This document shows, in pieces, positions 1-7,543 of a DNA stretch of 64,000 bases; the first letter of the stretch is position 1, and every line of letters starts with the position of its first letter. The stretch is from a virus. The notes under the pieces are model-generated. The model had not been told where the DNA came from. It did no database searches and saw only the letters and a program-made list of their open reading frames with translations. Position numbers and translations under genes: made by a program. The stretch is from positions 53,359 to 117,358 of the IMG/VR virus record IMGVR_UViG_3300035438_000894; one strand, written 5' to 3'.

Positions 1-297
1 TTGTTTTCTTCTTTTTAATCTATAACCCACTTTCCTATCATATATGTTCCCAATATCATCATAGAATAATGGTTTAACATAATCAAAAAAATTGTCGATA
101 CCATAATAATCAATTTCGTCGTATAGTTGATGAAGAACCTCATCAATAAAATCCTCTCTATTGTATTCATCAACATCATAATACTTAATAACTTTTGGTA
201 TTGTTGATTTTATTAAATCAAATCTTCGTAATAAATCTATTGGAGGTTTATTTGATAGTAATTTTTTATATTGAATCTCTGTTAATATTATTTCCAT
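1..297 (-). CDS. ITE-leader small protein, 3' end outside window
   Basis: The reading frame is open for 99 codons from an ATG at 297 to the window edge, so the C-terminus is missing. The protein begins MEIILTEIQYKKLL, the leader shared by many genes here. It then becomes acidic and tyrosine-rich (DYYGIDNFFDYV). A TATTTATTA motif lies just upstream of the ATG on the minus strand, as for other ITE genes. No enzyme domain is recognised. A packaged internal protein is inferred from the leader only. Confidence 0.75.
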   Translation of the reverse strand, partial: MEIILTEIQYKKLLSNKPPIDLLRRFDLIKSTIPKVIKYYDVDEYNREDFIDEVLHQLYDEIDYYGIDNFFDYVKPLFYDDIGNIYDRKVGYRLKRRKQ

Positions 298-345
298 ATT
301 AATAAATACCCTAATTGTTGAGTATTTATAATAAATAAATTTAAT

Positions 346-468
346 ATGGGGAATATTGTTAGACTTACTGAAGGTGATTTGATTAATATTTTAATTGGAG
401 GGGATATTCGTATACCTTCCAGTCCGGACTCACTTCGTTCGATGGAATCCCATCCCCTTTTTTTTTAG
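346..468 (+). pseudogene. truncated ITE-leader gene
   Basis: The ATG at 346 opens MGNIVRLTEGDLINILIGGD, very like the start of the muramidase gene at 19959 (KIKVRLTEQELIDLI). After about 25 codons the frame runs into the dispersed repeat at 421 and stops in its T-run. A TATTTAT motif precedes it. I read it as the 5' stub of an ITE gene cut off by the repeat or cassette. Confidence 0.55.
421..466 (+). repeat. dispersed repeat copy 1
   Basis: Contains CACTTCGTTCGATGGAATCC followed by a C-rich stretch and nine T. Near-identical copies lie at 1006, 2451 and 4797, all in the same orientation. It may also act as a terminator, although I find only weak hairpin potential before the T-run. Confidence 0.85.
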
Positions 469-471
469 AAT

Positions 472-954
472 CTAATTAGGTGATTTAAGACCTATGATGT
501 TTTGATATTTTGGGAATAAGGTATCGTATTGGATTAGTATCTCATTAAGATTCTTGATATTCATAAATTCATTTTTTCCCGGGAGTTTTAGGTTGGACTC
601 TATTGTAAAGATTGAACATACTGATTTAAGTTGTTTTTCGAAATCCACCGCTCCTTTTGCTTGTAATGTGTTTCCTCTTAGAACTTCGATTATTTCTATC
701 TTATGGTGGTCGGTCCATCTTTTTTCTGAGAATCTTCCGGTTACTGAGTTTTTGGTATAACCAATTTTAATCATGTCTATACCATCCACTTTCATATGAA
801 CAACATATACGATGTGTTTCCCGAAACAAGTGTCAATTCTATTATAAAGGTAATCCGTGATTTTTGGATATTCGGTTATAAGGTTAGTGATAGTTTTAAT
901 TTTATCATCTATCCCCTCCGTTTTCGAGTTCTCGTATTGTTCATATAAATTCAT
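472..954 (-). CDS. T5orf172/GIY-YIG-like protein
   Basis: 160 aa. Residues 48-110 read VYVVHMKVDGIDMIKIGYT followed by GRFSEKRW and a Lys/Glu-rich helix. This is the pattern of the T5orf172 (Mug113-like) branch of the GIY-YIG superfamily, often found in phage mobile genes. The N-terminal 45 residues are helical and of unknown role. The gene lies alone on the minus strand between two direct copies of the dispersed repeat, so it looks like a self-contained cassette. Nuclease activity is inferred from family only. Confidence 0.7.
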   Translation of the reverse strand: MNLYEQYENSKTEGIDDKIKTITNLITEYPKITDYLYNRIDTCFGKHIVYVVHMKVDGIDMIKIGYTKNSVTGRFSEKRWTDHHKIEIIEVLRGNTLQAKGAVDFEKQLKSVCSIFTIESNLKLPGKNEFMNIKNLNEILIQYDTLFPKYQNIIGLKSPN

Positions 955-1005
955 GGGTTAAATATATGGAATAATTTTGGGATTAACAAATTATGGTCTC
1001 TCCCA

Positions 1006-1049
1006 GTTCGGACTCACTTCGTTCGATGGAATCCCAACCCTTTTTTTTA
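1006..1049 (+). repeat. dispersed repeat copy 2
   Basis: Same core as copy 1 (CACTTCGTTCGATGGAATCC plus T-run). It shares with copy 3 the downstream flank TTATATATTTGGTG, which carries the -33 element of the next promoter. Confidence 0.85.
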
Positions 1050-1057
1050 TTATATAT

Positions 1058-1089
1058 TTGGTGGAATAAAAAATTTATTATATCTTTGC
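1058..1089 (+). promoter_or_regulatory. Bacteroidetes-type promoter
   Basis: TTTG, 20 bases, TATCTTTG, then the start codon of the 1107 gene 17 bases later. The spacing is identical to the promoters before TnpB and before the guide-RNA array. Confidence 0.8.
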
Positions 1090-1106
1090 TTTCTAAATAA
1101 AAAATT

Positions 1107-1523
1107 ATGGAAAAAGAATTTATACCTTACGAACAAGCATTAGCTTTAAAAGAATTAGGATTTGATGAACCTTGTTTAGGATATTATGTAGGTAAAGATA
1201 GAGAGGTTTATATATCAAATGAAACTATATCTGCTCCTTTTCAATTTAGATTAGAATCTAAAACAACATTTGTAGCACCACTTTACCAACAAGCATTTAG
1301 ATGGTTTAGAGAGAAGTATAATTTAGATAGTTGGATTACTAAAGAAAACAAATATCAACAACCTTATTGTTGGTATATCCAAGATAATATCACTGAATAT
1401 AATAGTGATTTTAGAATAGGCGGATTAATATGGGATACTTTTTTTCAAACTTACGAAGAAGCAGAACTTGAATGTTTGGTCAAGTTGATAGAAATTGTTA
1501 AGAAGCAAAACTTAAAAAATTAA
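1107..1523 (+). CDS. conserved Bacteroidetes/phage hypothetical protein
   Basis: 138 aa. The ALALKELGFDEPCLGYY start, the QAFRWFREKYNL centre and the EEAELECLVKLIEIVKK end are the hallmarks of a small protein very common in Bacteroidetes genomes and their phages. Its function is unknown. It heads a run of five + strand genes (1107-2437) behind its own promoter. Confidence 0.85.
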   Translation: MEKEFIPYEQALALKELGFDEPCLGYYVGKDREVYISNETISAPFQFRLESKTTFVAPLYQQAFRWFREKYNLDSWITKENKYQQPYCWYIQDNITEYNSDFRIGGLIWDTFFQTYEEAELECLVKLIEIVKKQNLKN

Positions 1524-1530
1524 TAGAAAT

Positions 1531-1626
1531 ATGCAAAAAATAAAAGATTATTGGGGGTTAGTAATTTCATTATTACTCTTATCATTACCATTGTTAGCTT
1601 TAATATGTAATGTCTTAAAAAATTAA
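1531..1626 (+). CDS. 31-aa single-span membrane peptide
   Basis: The frame MQKIKDYWGLVISL continues through one hydrophobic segment (residues 9-27) to a short Lys/Asn tail. It begins 8 bases after the previous stop and ends 15 bases before the next gene. The compact spacing supports a real gene, although the length does not allow certainty. Confidence 0.5.
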   Translation: MQKIKDYWGLVISLLLLSLPLLALICNVLKN

Positions 1627-1641
1627 TAGAAATAGTAAAAA

Positions 1642-1965
1642 ATGATGTGGAACTCCAAACCAAAAACAACTGAACCCTTATCTCGAATTGATATATTGAA
1701 CGAGTATAAGAAAAACCGAAATCAATATTATTATGAACTAATTAAATCCATTATGGACGGTGCCATTAGTCAATGTACTGATGTTGTTCTATTGGAACCA
1801 ATCAAAAATCATTACCCACATTACTCATACAATGATGTGGTGATTTATTATGATGATAATATCCATAAAATGTTATTGGATGATGACATTGCTTCGTATG
1901 CGGATTCAAGTAATAACATTGTGATAACAATAGACCCTCAAAGGGTTTCACTATTCAAAAAATAA
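1642..1965 (+). CDS. hypothetical protein
   Basis: 107 aa, starting MMWNSKPKTTEPLSRIDIL. The start could equally be the second Met at 1645. The body is tyrosine- and aspartate-rich with no recognised motif. It is co-directional and closely spaced with its neighbours. Confidence 0.65.
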   Translation: MMWNSKPKTTEPLSRIDILNEYKKNRNQYYYELIKSIMDGAISQCTDVVLLEPIKNHYPHYSYNDVVIYYDDNIHKMLLDDDIASYADSSNNIVITIDPQRVSLFKK

Positions 1966-1982
1966 GTAAGGTGAAAAAGAAA

Positions 1983-2159
1983 ATGACCATTACGGGAATC
2001 TTTAATGATTTCTTCACAAATTACGAAGATAAGGTGAGCAGTGCTTCATTTGAGATTGATGATGAATTGGATTGTACTTGTTATAAAGAGAGTGGAAGAT
2101 GTTTGGTTCATTTTCCACCTGAAGGTTATGTGATGTCCGATATTAATGAAACAACATAA
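1983..2159 (+). CDS. small acidic Cys-containing protein
   Basis: I chose the ATG at 1983 (MTITGIFNDFF) over an in-frame GTG at 1971. The 58-aa product has CTCYKESGRC near its centre, a possible metal or disulfide site, and is otherwise acidic. Its stop overlaps the next ATG (TAATG), which suggests translational coupling. Confidence 0.55.
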   Translation: MTITGIFNDFFTNYEDKVSSASFEIDDELDCTCYKESGRCLVHFPPEGYVMSDINETT

Positions 2160-2437
2160 TGGAAAAATTGGTTCATGAATATCTTAATTCTATTGTTGGT
2201 GATAACCCCACCTTATCGGTATCGAAAGAGAGTAACCATTTTGAGAGGGCGTTTAAGATGTTTAGTTATTATTATATTGTGAATGGAGTTAAGGTTGGTT
2301 CGAGACCACATAGTGTTAGTAAAATATCTATGAAGTCTGAGTTATACAATAGTATAAGAAAACTATTTGGATTAAATCATGTGGATACTTCACAATATTT
2401 TAATAATTGGTTAAATAATATCCCTGCTGATGAGTAA
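2159..2437 (+). CDS. WF-box family protein without ITE leader
   Basis: 92 aa. The C-terminal half (LYNSIRKLFGLNHVD, then YFNNWLNNI) matches the WF-box pattern of the ITE-leader genes such as 8498 (LFNSMIDLFGIEKEG, then KWFNEKY). The N-terminal leader is missing, so this paralogue may not be packaged if the leader is a targeting signal. It ends just before dispersed repeat copy 3. Confidence 0.6.
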   Translation: MEKLVHEYLNSIVGDNPTLSVSKESNHFERAFKMFSYYYIVNGVKVGSRPHSVSKISMKSELYNSIRKLFGLNHVDTSQYFNNWLNNIPADE

Positions 2438-2450
2438 TTCGTATAGTGCT

Positions 2451-2499
2451 CTTCGTCCGGTTTCTCACTTCGTTCGAGGGAATCCCATTCCTTTTTTTC
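2451..2499 (+). repeat. dispersed repeat copy 3
   Basis: Core CACTTCGTTCGAGGGAATCC plus T-run, preceded by an extra CTTCGTCCGG unit as in copy 4. It separates the small-gene run from the TnpB cassette. Confidence 0.8.
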
Positions 2500-2507
2500 A
2501 TTATATA

Positions 2508-2539
2508 TTTGGTGATTTGAATTCTTTGTTTTATATTTG
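2508..2539 (+). promoter_or_regulatory. promoter of the TnpB-like gene
   Basis: TTTG, 20 bases, TATATTTG, with the ATG at 2559 some 19 bases downstream. It is followed by CTTTCTAAATAAA as in the promoter of the 1107 gene, so the whole repeat-plus-promoter block appears duplicated. Confidence 0.8.
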
Positions 2540-2558
2540 CTTTCTAAATAAATTATAT

Positions 2559-3761
2559 ATGAATCATTTTTTGGTTGAAAGAAAAAAGGGTCCATCTTAT
2601 GTTGGAGTATCAGTTGAGTATAGGATATACCCGGATGATAAACAAAAGAGATGGTTATTTGATATTGGTAATAAATTAAGAGGGGGATATAATCTTTTGG
2701 TTAGTGAATTTATTGATGGGAAAGATTTTAAGGACTTTCCTGCTCCGAACTTAAAGAGTAAATCTCTTTTCTCTAATTATCTTTCAACGATTAATTGGTT
2801 TGATAATGTTCCATCAATATTTAGGGAATATGTTTCTGAATCTTTGGTCACATCAATTAAAAATTTCAGAAAAAAACCAAAATCAAGAAAACCTTCGTAT
2901 AAGAAAAAAACGAATATATTGAAATTAACGACTAATTCAAATAGTATTAGTCGTGGAAGTTTAAGTTTGGATTGGGATAATAATGAAATTAGGTTTGCTC
3001 CTACTTTACTTAAAAAAGTTGGGATAAATCCAATTATAAAATGTAAGTTTCATAAACAATTCAAAGGGTCTACACCAAAGTTAATGTCAATCCATAGGAA
3101 GTCTGATGGTAATTGGTATTTATCTTTAACATTGGATTTAAAGGATACTGAAATTGTTAAGATTAATAGTTCGGGTAAATCATTGGGAATTGATGTAGGT
3201 ATTAAAGATATGGCAATTACATCCGAAGGACTTAAATATCAGGTACCAATTGAGAGGATTAAAAAATTGGAAGATAAGATTTCAATTATTCAAAAGAGTA
3301 TATCTCGTAAGAACAGATTAAACAAGGGTAAACCTAAATCCAAAAATTATTGGAGAGTAATTGAGAAGAAGGGTAGATTACAGAATGAATTAAATAATAT
3401 TAGAAAAGAATATCACAGATATGTTGTTGGTGTTTTAACTAAAGGTAAGTTTTCTAAAATACAAGTTGAGGATATTCGTTTGTCATTTATGTTACAGAAT
3501 AAACATATGGCTAAATCCACTGCAAGAATCGGGATTCGTTCATTTGTCGATTATTTGGGAAGTGTTTGTAATTCAAAAGGAATTGAATTTAATAGGATTG
3601 ACCCCCGTAATACAAGTAAGACTTGTTCTAACTGTGGGGATATAAATACTGAGTTAAAGTTATCCCAAAGGGAATGGACCTGTAAGTCTTGTGAGGAACA
3701 CCACGATAGAGATATAAACGCAGCAAAAAATATCAGAGAAAGTTTGTTAGTTAGAGAATAA
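2559..3761 (+). CDS. tnpB: TnpB/Cas12-like RNA-guided nuclease
   Basis: 400 aa from the ATG at 2559, chosen because the promoter sits between it and the upstream in-frame codons. The family is the IS200/IS605 OrfB (TnpB) and compact type V group. The N-terminal half is Lys-rich and RNA-binding-like. RuvC-I is LGIDVGIKDMAI (catalytic D), RuvC-II is IQVEDIRLSF (E), and a zinc ribbon CSNCGDIN...CKSC precedes RuvC-III HDRDINAAKNI (D), so all catalytic residues are present. No TnpA transposase is nearby. Instead the gene is followed within 20 bases by a promoter, a structured RNA and a CRISPR-like mini-array. It could be an IS605-type TnpB, an IS607-type relative or a stand-alone miniature type V effector. 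Confidence 0.93.
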   Translation: MNHFLVERKKGPSYVGVSVEYRIYPDDKQKRWLFDIGNKLRGGYNLLVSEFIDGKDFKDFPAPNLKSKSLFSNYLSTINWFDNVPSIFREYVSESLVTSIKNFRKKPKSRKPSYKKKTNILKLTTNSNSISRGSLSLDWDNNEIRFAPTLLKKVGINPIIKCKFHKQFKGSTPKLMSIHRKSDGNWYLSLTLDLKDTEIVKINSSGKSLGIDVGIKDMAITSEGLKYQVPIERIKKLEDKISIIQKSISRKNRLNKGKPKSKNYWRVIEKKGRLQNELNNIRKEYHRYVVGVLTKGKFSKIQVEDIRLSFMLQNKHMAKSTARIGIRSFVDYLGSVCNSKGIEFNRIDPRNTSKTCSNCGDINTELKLSQREWTCKSCEEHHDRDINAAKNIRESLLVRE

Positions 3762-3774
3762 TTACTTATCTTTG
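3743..3774 (+). promoter_or_regulatory. promoter for the guide RNA / mini-array
   Basis: TTTG (3743-3746), 20 bases, TATCTTTG (3767-3774), overlapping the TnpB stop codon. No reading frame follows. The only downstream features are the structured RNA and the repeats, so this should drive a non-coding transcript. Confidence 0.75.
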
Positions 3775-3781
3775 TATCATA

Positions 3782-3977
3782 ATAAAAAAGTTCTTAAACA
3801 TATTGGTAACTCGCGTGTGTGTAACACGTTAAAAGGTTAAAACACTGTATGCAGATATAACCCGGGTAAAAGAACACGGTCAACGTGTGATTGCCGGAAC
3901 GGTTAGGCGGCTAGGGGTCTCAAAACCTCATTATCCGAGAACGGATAGACTATCACAATTTCATTTGAAAAGCCATT
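3782..3977 (+). ncRNA. candidate scaffold RNA (omega- or tracr-like)
   Basis: Non-coding stretch between promoter and repeats. It contains an exact hairpin TATCCG-agaa-CGGATA (3932-3947), a CACGTT/AACGTG complementarity and a degenerate partial repeat (ATCACAATTT...TTGAAAAG, 3952-3971). A clear antirepeat to the 36-mer was not found. TGTGATTGCC near 3882 is a weak candidate. I infer a nuclease scaffold from position between effector and array. Confidence 0.5.
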
Positions 3978-4260
3978 ATTGGGATGTGTCTCGATTTTAA
4001 AGGTAGTCACAACGAGGACACCGATATAAACCTCGTTAATAGGGTTGGGAATCATCACAATTTGAAAGGTAGTTACAACATAAAATCCCCAATTGAATAA
4101 CATTTTGAGTTGGGAATCATCACAATTTGAAAGGTAGTCGCAACCGCTGTAAGTTAGCCTCAACGAAATTCAAAGTTGGGAATCATCACAATTTGAAAGA
4201 TAGTCACAACATAACATTTTAACTCTAACAGGGGAGCAAGTTGGGAATCATTACAATTTA
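3978..4260 (+). CRISPR. mini-CRISPR-like array 1 (36-nt repeats)
   Basis: Repeats begin GTTGGGAATCATCACAATTT and end GGTAGTCACAAC. Three good copies lie at 4044-4079, 4109-4144 and 4175-4210, with single changes among them. A diverged first copy lies at 3978-4013 (its 3' 14 bases conserved) and a truncated last copy at 4240-4260. The four spacers are unrelated, of 30, 29, 30 and 29 nt. Repeat and spacer sizes match type II/V arrays. No Cas1/Cas2 is visible, as in known viral mini-arrays. Confidence 0.85.
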
Positions 4261-4299
4261 AACACAAAAAAAAAATGTTACCAATATGTTTTTAAACAT

Positions 4300-4333
4300 A
4301 CCCCATTTCTTTAATTAGATTTGGGGTTTTTTA
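4300..4333 (+). terminator. terminator after mini-array 1
   Basis: CCCCA, loop, TGGGG followed by six T, 40 bases after the last partial repeat. It closes a promoter-RNA-array-terminator unit. Confidence 0.7.
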
Positions 4334-4387
4334 TTTGACATAACCATAAATTAGAATTATACTTTTATTCCATAAGGTATATTCATT

Positions 4388-4795
4388 ATGGTAAAAACAA
4401 AAACAATTTCATTTCTAAAATACAATAAGTTCGAGTTCGGGGAACAGGTCGTTAGTCAATTCGTGGTCTTTGAGTGTAAGTGGTTATTCTCCATCATCTT
4501 TTTTTATTTTCATAAATCTCTTGGTAGTCAGGACCGGTTTCATACCCACGCTTTTAATGCGTGGTCTGTGAAACTGTTTGGTGAGTATGATGAACAAATC
4601 TTGGATGATGAGGTTAGTGGAGAATATCGTATTGTTCGTAGGGAGAAAGTCTTGGTTTATTTTCCCCGGGATTCATATCACCGGATTTCTAATAGTAACG
4701 GATGTATGACCGTATTGTTTTCCGGTCCATGGAATAAAACTTGGAAGGAATATATTGATGGGGAGGTGGTTCATTATGGGTGGGGGCGGGAGTAG
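4388..4795 (+). CDS. cupin-like phage protein
   Basis: 135 aa. FHTHAFNAWSVKLFGEYDEQ, a later YFPRDSYHRI and a final VLFSGPWNKTWKEY give the spaced His and PR-x-x-x-H-R pattern of small RmlC-type cupins seen in many phages. Its substrate is unknown. It lies between the mini-array terminator and dispersed repeat copy 4, so it belongs to the TnpB cassette block. Confidence 0.7.
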   Translation: MVKTKTISFLKYNKFEFGEQVVSQFVVFECKWLFSIIFFYFHKSLGSQDRFHTHAFNAWSVKLFGEYDEQILDDEVSGEYRIVRREKVLVYFPRDSYHRISNSNGCMTVLFSGPWNKTWKEYIDGEVVHYGWGRE

Positions 4796-4796
4796 T

Positions 4797-4865
4797 CTCA
4801 CTTCGTCCGGTCACTCACTTCGTCCGGTCACTCACTTCGTTCGATGGAATCCCAACCCTTTTTTT
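4797..4865 (+). repeat. dispersed repeat copy 4 (expanded)
   Basis: Three tandem TCACTTCGTCCGG/TCACTTCGTTCGA units, then GATGGAATCCCAACCC and seven T. It is followed by a TATCTTTG promoter for the 4909 gene. Confidence 0.8.
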
Positions 4866-4908
4866 GGTTATGTGGAATCTTTGTTATATCTTTGTAAAAA
4901 AGTAGTAT

Positions 4909-5286
4909 ATGAAAAATGAAGATACTTTATTTCCATCCCCGAACGATAAGAAAATTGAAGTCCCCGATACATTAAAGGTTGTCATACTGAAGATGTGCCC
5001 CGAGATTATTGATGTTGTTTCCACAGGATATAGGGAACAAATTATATATGACCCAATAAACTTCTCCCCGATATATAAATATTTGGTTGGAGTTGACATC
5101 CATTTTGATAACCACAATGGAATGAAGAAAAGTAAACATGAATATAGTACGGAGATTAATGATTATTTTAAAATGACTTACGGTAGTGAGATGGGATTTG
5201 TATCATTCCATGTTCAGTCATTTATATTCCCCCCTGAAAAAAACAATAAGGATAAATTCTTTGAACTGTTTGAAAAAGTTAATTAA
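4909..5286 (+). CDS. hypothetical protein
   Basis: 125 aa, MKNEDTLFPSPNDKKIEVPD. It sits behind TATCTTTG about 15 bases upstream of its ATG. The mixed alpha/beta composition shows no recognisable motif. Confidence 0.65.
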   Translation: MKNEDTLFPSPNDKKIEVPDTLKVVILKMCPEIIDVVSTGYREQIIYDPINFSPIYKYLVGVDIHFDNHNGMKKSKHEYSTEINDYFKMTYGSEMGFVSFHVQSFIFPPEKNNKDKFFELFEKVN

Positions 5287-5413
5287 TAAAGTTCTAAATA
5301 ATTCCATTGAGGGATTTGTGTGCTATGAATACAAAGAATCTTATTGGATTATTAATCCTATCACAAATCAGTGGGTTTTTTATTGCTCATACTTTTTTGG
5401 AAATATAAAATAA
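5269..5413 (+). pseudogene. fragment related to the 5721 repeat protein
   Basis: The frame LINKVLNNSIEGFVCYEYK continues to INPITNQWVF. It parallels the N-terminus of the gene at 5721 (IINTLINSSVQGVDTYNHN, then ESKQWVIEL). Only a TTG is available as start and the product would be 47 aa. It is either a TTG-started paralogue overlapping the previous gene or a truncated copy. Confidence 0.4.
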
Positions 5414-5446
5414 TATTCGTATCTTTGTCAAATAAAAAAGAAACAA

Positions 5447-5728
5447 ATGGATGGATTAACAATTGGTGTAACGTGGAGACGTGAAAACGATAGAAACTAC
5501 TTTGACATTGGATTCCCAAAAGACCAAGAGGCATTATCTGTTAAGGAATCAACAATGATGTTGGCTGCGGGTATGTCTTTATTAATGAAGGCTGGACATA
5601 AAAACGGAGATTTTAAAGATTACGAGATGATGGAACATGTAATTAATTATTTGAAAAGTGAGTTTGTATCCACAGAATCTTTTGAAGATGCTGAGATTCA
5701 ACCAAATATATTTAAAAATAATGTCTAA
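5447..5728 (+). CDS. hypothetical protein
   Basis: 93 aa with a clear TATCTTTG promoter ending about 20 bases upstream. Acidic, with a helical centre (ESTMMLAAGMSLLMKAG). Its stop overlaps the start of the repeat protein, so the two are probably co-translated. Confidence 0.7.
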   Translation: MDGLTIGVTWRRENDRNYFDIGFPKDQEALSVKESTMMLAAGMSLLMKAGHKNGDFKDYEMMEHVINYLKSEFVSTESFEDAEIQPNIFKNNV

Positions 5729-6674
5729 TAAAAAGATTATGGGAAAAATAATAAACACCTTAATTAATTCTTCTGTCCAAGGTGTTGACACATATAATCA
5801 TAATGGTTCCACTTGGTTAATCTTTACGGAGTCCAAACAATGGGTGATAGAATTAACTGAAAGTAAAACCCTGTGGTATAATTTTAATTTCTTTAAAAAT
5901 CTTTTTGGGTATGCCTCATTGGAGGTTGTTCAAAACCAACACCTCATCACAAAATGGGTAGAAGATAATGTAATGAATGGTTCTAAGAATACCGCGTCAC
6001 CATCTCAAACACCATCATATAATCTGATGGAGGTTTTTGAGAATGGGATTAAAGAAACTTGTTGGAACCCGGAAGATAATACAAGTTGGGTTGAAAATGT
6101 TATTAAAGGCGGAGTAAAAGAAACCTGTTTGGAAATGAACATTACTGAAGGTGAGGTTGATGACATCATACAAGATGGTGTGAAGAAAACTAAAGGGGTG
6201 AAACTAACCAACAAATCATTACAAATGGATGGTTCTTGTGTTATTGAAATTGTCATACAAGATGGAGTGAAAATGACTTCAAAATTAGAATCTCGTGAAT
6301 ATACCGGAGACATTGATGATGCACTTGAAAATGGTGTTAAAAGTTCTAACCCACGACAATATGTGGGAGAAGACATAATTGATAAGGTGATTGACAAGGG
6401 TGTTAATGAAACTTACTATGATGTATATCAACACAAAGGAAGAATTGATGGTGTGATTAAAAATGGAGTTAAAAAAACAAAAAAATTGAATGAGGTCGTT
6501 GTTGATTGGATTGGTGATATAATTGAGAATGGTGTAAAAGAAATAAAACCATTACCAGACCAAAGTGGAGAACTAATAGGTTATGGTAATTATTATCACG
6601 GTAAAGAAGATAGAACAAAAGCTTTTATAGATTATCTTGAGGAAACACTTGAGAAGGGTGTTAAAATTAATTAG
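5721..6674 (+). CDS. protein with nine G-V-K-x-T repeats
   Basis: 317 aa from ATG 5721, which overlaps the preceding stop. Residues 1-60 form a small domain (NTLINSSVQGVDTYNHNGS). From about residue 95 onward a 21-28 residue unit is repeated nine times, with pattern [IVW]-x-x-[IV]-[IL]-x-x-GVK-x-T. Examples are VENVIKGGVKET, VIKNGVKKT and IGDIIENGVKEI. Linkers between units vary in length and charge. I do not recognise the repeat. A helical-repeat binding surface is plausible. There is no signal peptide. Confidence 0.75.
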   Translation: MSNKKIMGKIINTLINSSVQGVDTYNHNGSTWLIFTESKQWVIELTESKTLWYNFNFFKNLFGYASLEVVQNQHLITKWVEDNVMNGSKNTASPSQTPSYNLMEVFENGIKETCWNPEDNTSWVENVIKGGVKETCLEMNITEGEVDDIIQDGVKKTKGVKLTNKSLQMDGSCVIEIVIQDGVKMTSKLESREYTGDIDDALENGVKSSNPRQYVGEDIIDKVIDKGVNETYYDVYQHKGRIDGVIKNGVKKTKKLNEVVVDWIGDIIENGVKEIKPLPDQSGELIGYGNYYHGKEDRTKAFIDYLEETLEKGVKIN

Positions 6675-6714
6675 ACCTACCTAAGGAAACTCCGATTCAT
6701 GAATATTTATTGGA

Positions 6715-7005
6715 ATGAAGATAATAATAACAGAAACCCAACAAGAAAGATTATTTAAGATAATTTCAAATCTCTTGGATGACAAATACAGTATTGAATA
6801 TACCAATGATAATCATTGGGTCTGGTATGATGGATATGCCGCAAGAATGAGATTAATTCCTAATGGTGAACTACGAGTTAGTTCAATAATGATAGATTAT
6901 CTTGTTTCACTATTTGGTTTAAATGAAGAAACATTAAAAGACTTTATAAAATATTACATGTCAATACACGATAAAGAATTTAATAGACTATTCATTATTG
7001 GTTAA
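6715..7005 (+). CDS. ITE-leader, WF-box family protein
   Basis: 96 aa. The leader is MKIIITETQQERL, and the WF-box-like end is IDYLVSLFGLNEETLKDFI. TATTTAT ends four bases before the ATG. Function unknown; possible packaged protein. Confidence 0.75.
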   Translation: MKIIITETQQERLFKIISNLLDDKYSIEYTNDNHWVWYDGYAARMRLIPNGELRVSSIMIDYLVSLFGLNEETLKDFIKYYMSIHDKEFNRLFIIG

Positions 7006-7021
7006 ATAAAAAAAAAATATT

Positions 7022-7207
7022 ATGGAATATAAAATTAATAAAGAAGAAAAAACTATTACAATTTTTGATAGTGCGGGTAAAGTTGATGAGATTAAATCAA
7101 TAATGTCATTATTCCCCGATTACACTTTAAAAACTGGAACCCCAAAACAGGAATGTGTATGTGACCCCGATAAAGGTGGTGATGGTGTGTGTAAATGTGA
7201 AAAATAA
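7022..7207 (+). CDS. small protein with Cys-rich tail
   Basis: 61 aa. Ends CVCDPDKGGDGVCKCEK, four cysteines in a C-x-C...C-x-C arrangement that could bind a metal. It is closely spaced between the neighbouring + genes. Confidence 0.6.
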   Translation: MEYKINKEEKTITIFDSAGKVDEIKSIMSLFPDYTLKTGTPKQECVCDPDKGGDGVCKCEK

Positions 7208-7223
7208 AAAGAAATTAAAATAA

Positions 7224-7505
7224 ATGATGACAAGAAAATTAAGCAAACACATCGAAGATGAGCTCTTCGATAAAGAAAAAAGGGATATACCAACTGTGTT
7301 TCCTGAACAAAGAGTAAAATTACAAGAAAATGTTGAACCTAAACCGGTTAAAAAGAAAAAACCTTACTATCGAAAGAAATATAATAAACCAAAAACTATT
7401 GAGATTATACCGGAACCGACTAAAAATTATGGTTTTTTTGTTGGGGTATTAGTTGGATTTCTTTCGGGTTTATTGGTTTCTTTAATTTTTACTATATTAA
7501 CTTAA
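7224..7505 (+). CDS. tail-anchored membrane protein
   Basis: 93 aa. Charged N-terminus with a KPVKKKKPYYRKKYNKPK basic stretch, then one C-terminal membrane span (YGFFVGVLVGFLSGLLVSL). The start may be 7224 or the second Met at 7227. Followed by a terminator. Confidence 0.65.
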   Translation: MMTRKLSKHIEDELFDKEKRDIPTVFPEQRVKLQENVEPKPVKKKKPYYRKKYNKPKTIEIIPEPTKNYGFFVGVLVGFLSGLLVSLIFTILT

Positions 7506-7514
7506 TAAAATAAC

Positions 7515-7543
7515 AACCCTACTCTAATCGGTAGGGTTTTTTT
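7515..7543 (+). terminator. terminator
   Basis: AACCCTAC, loop, GTAGGGTT and T-run. The TATCTTTG of the next gene begins almost immediately. Confidence 0.85.

Noticed and set aside
421-466. Classic rho-independent terminator for the dispersed repeat
   Set aside because: A T-run is present but I could not draw a strong GC hairpin directly before it, so it is reported as a repeat only.
2430-2558. Upstream extension of TnpB to 2430
   Set aside because: The extension would read through the dispersed repeat and the promoter; the ATG at 2559 gives the normal TnpB N-terminus.
3903-4163. Minus-strand open frame of 86 codons across mini-array 1
   Set aside because: It is a by-product of the repeats lacking stops in one frame; it would encode the repeat itself and has no supporting start context.
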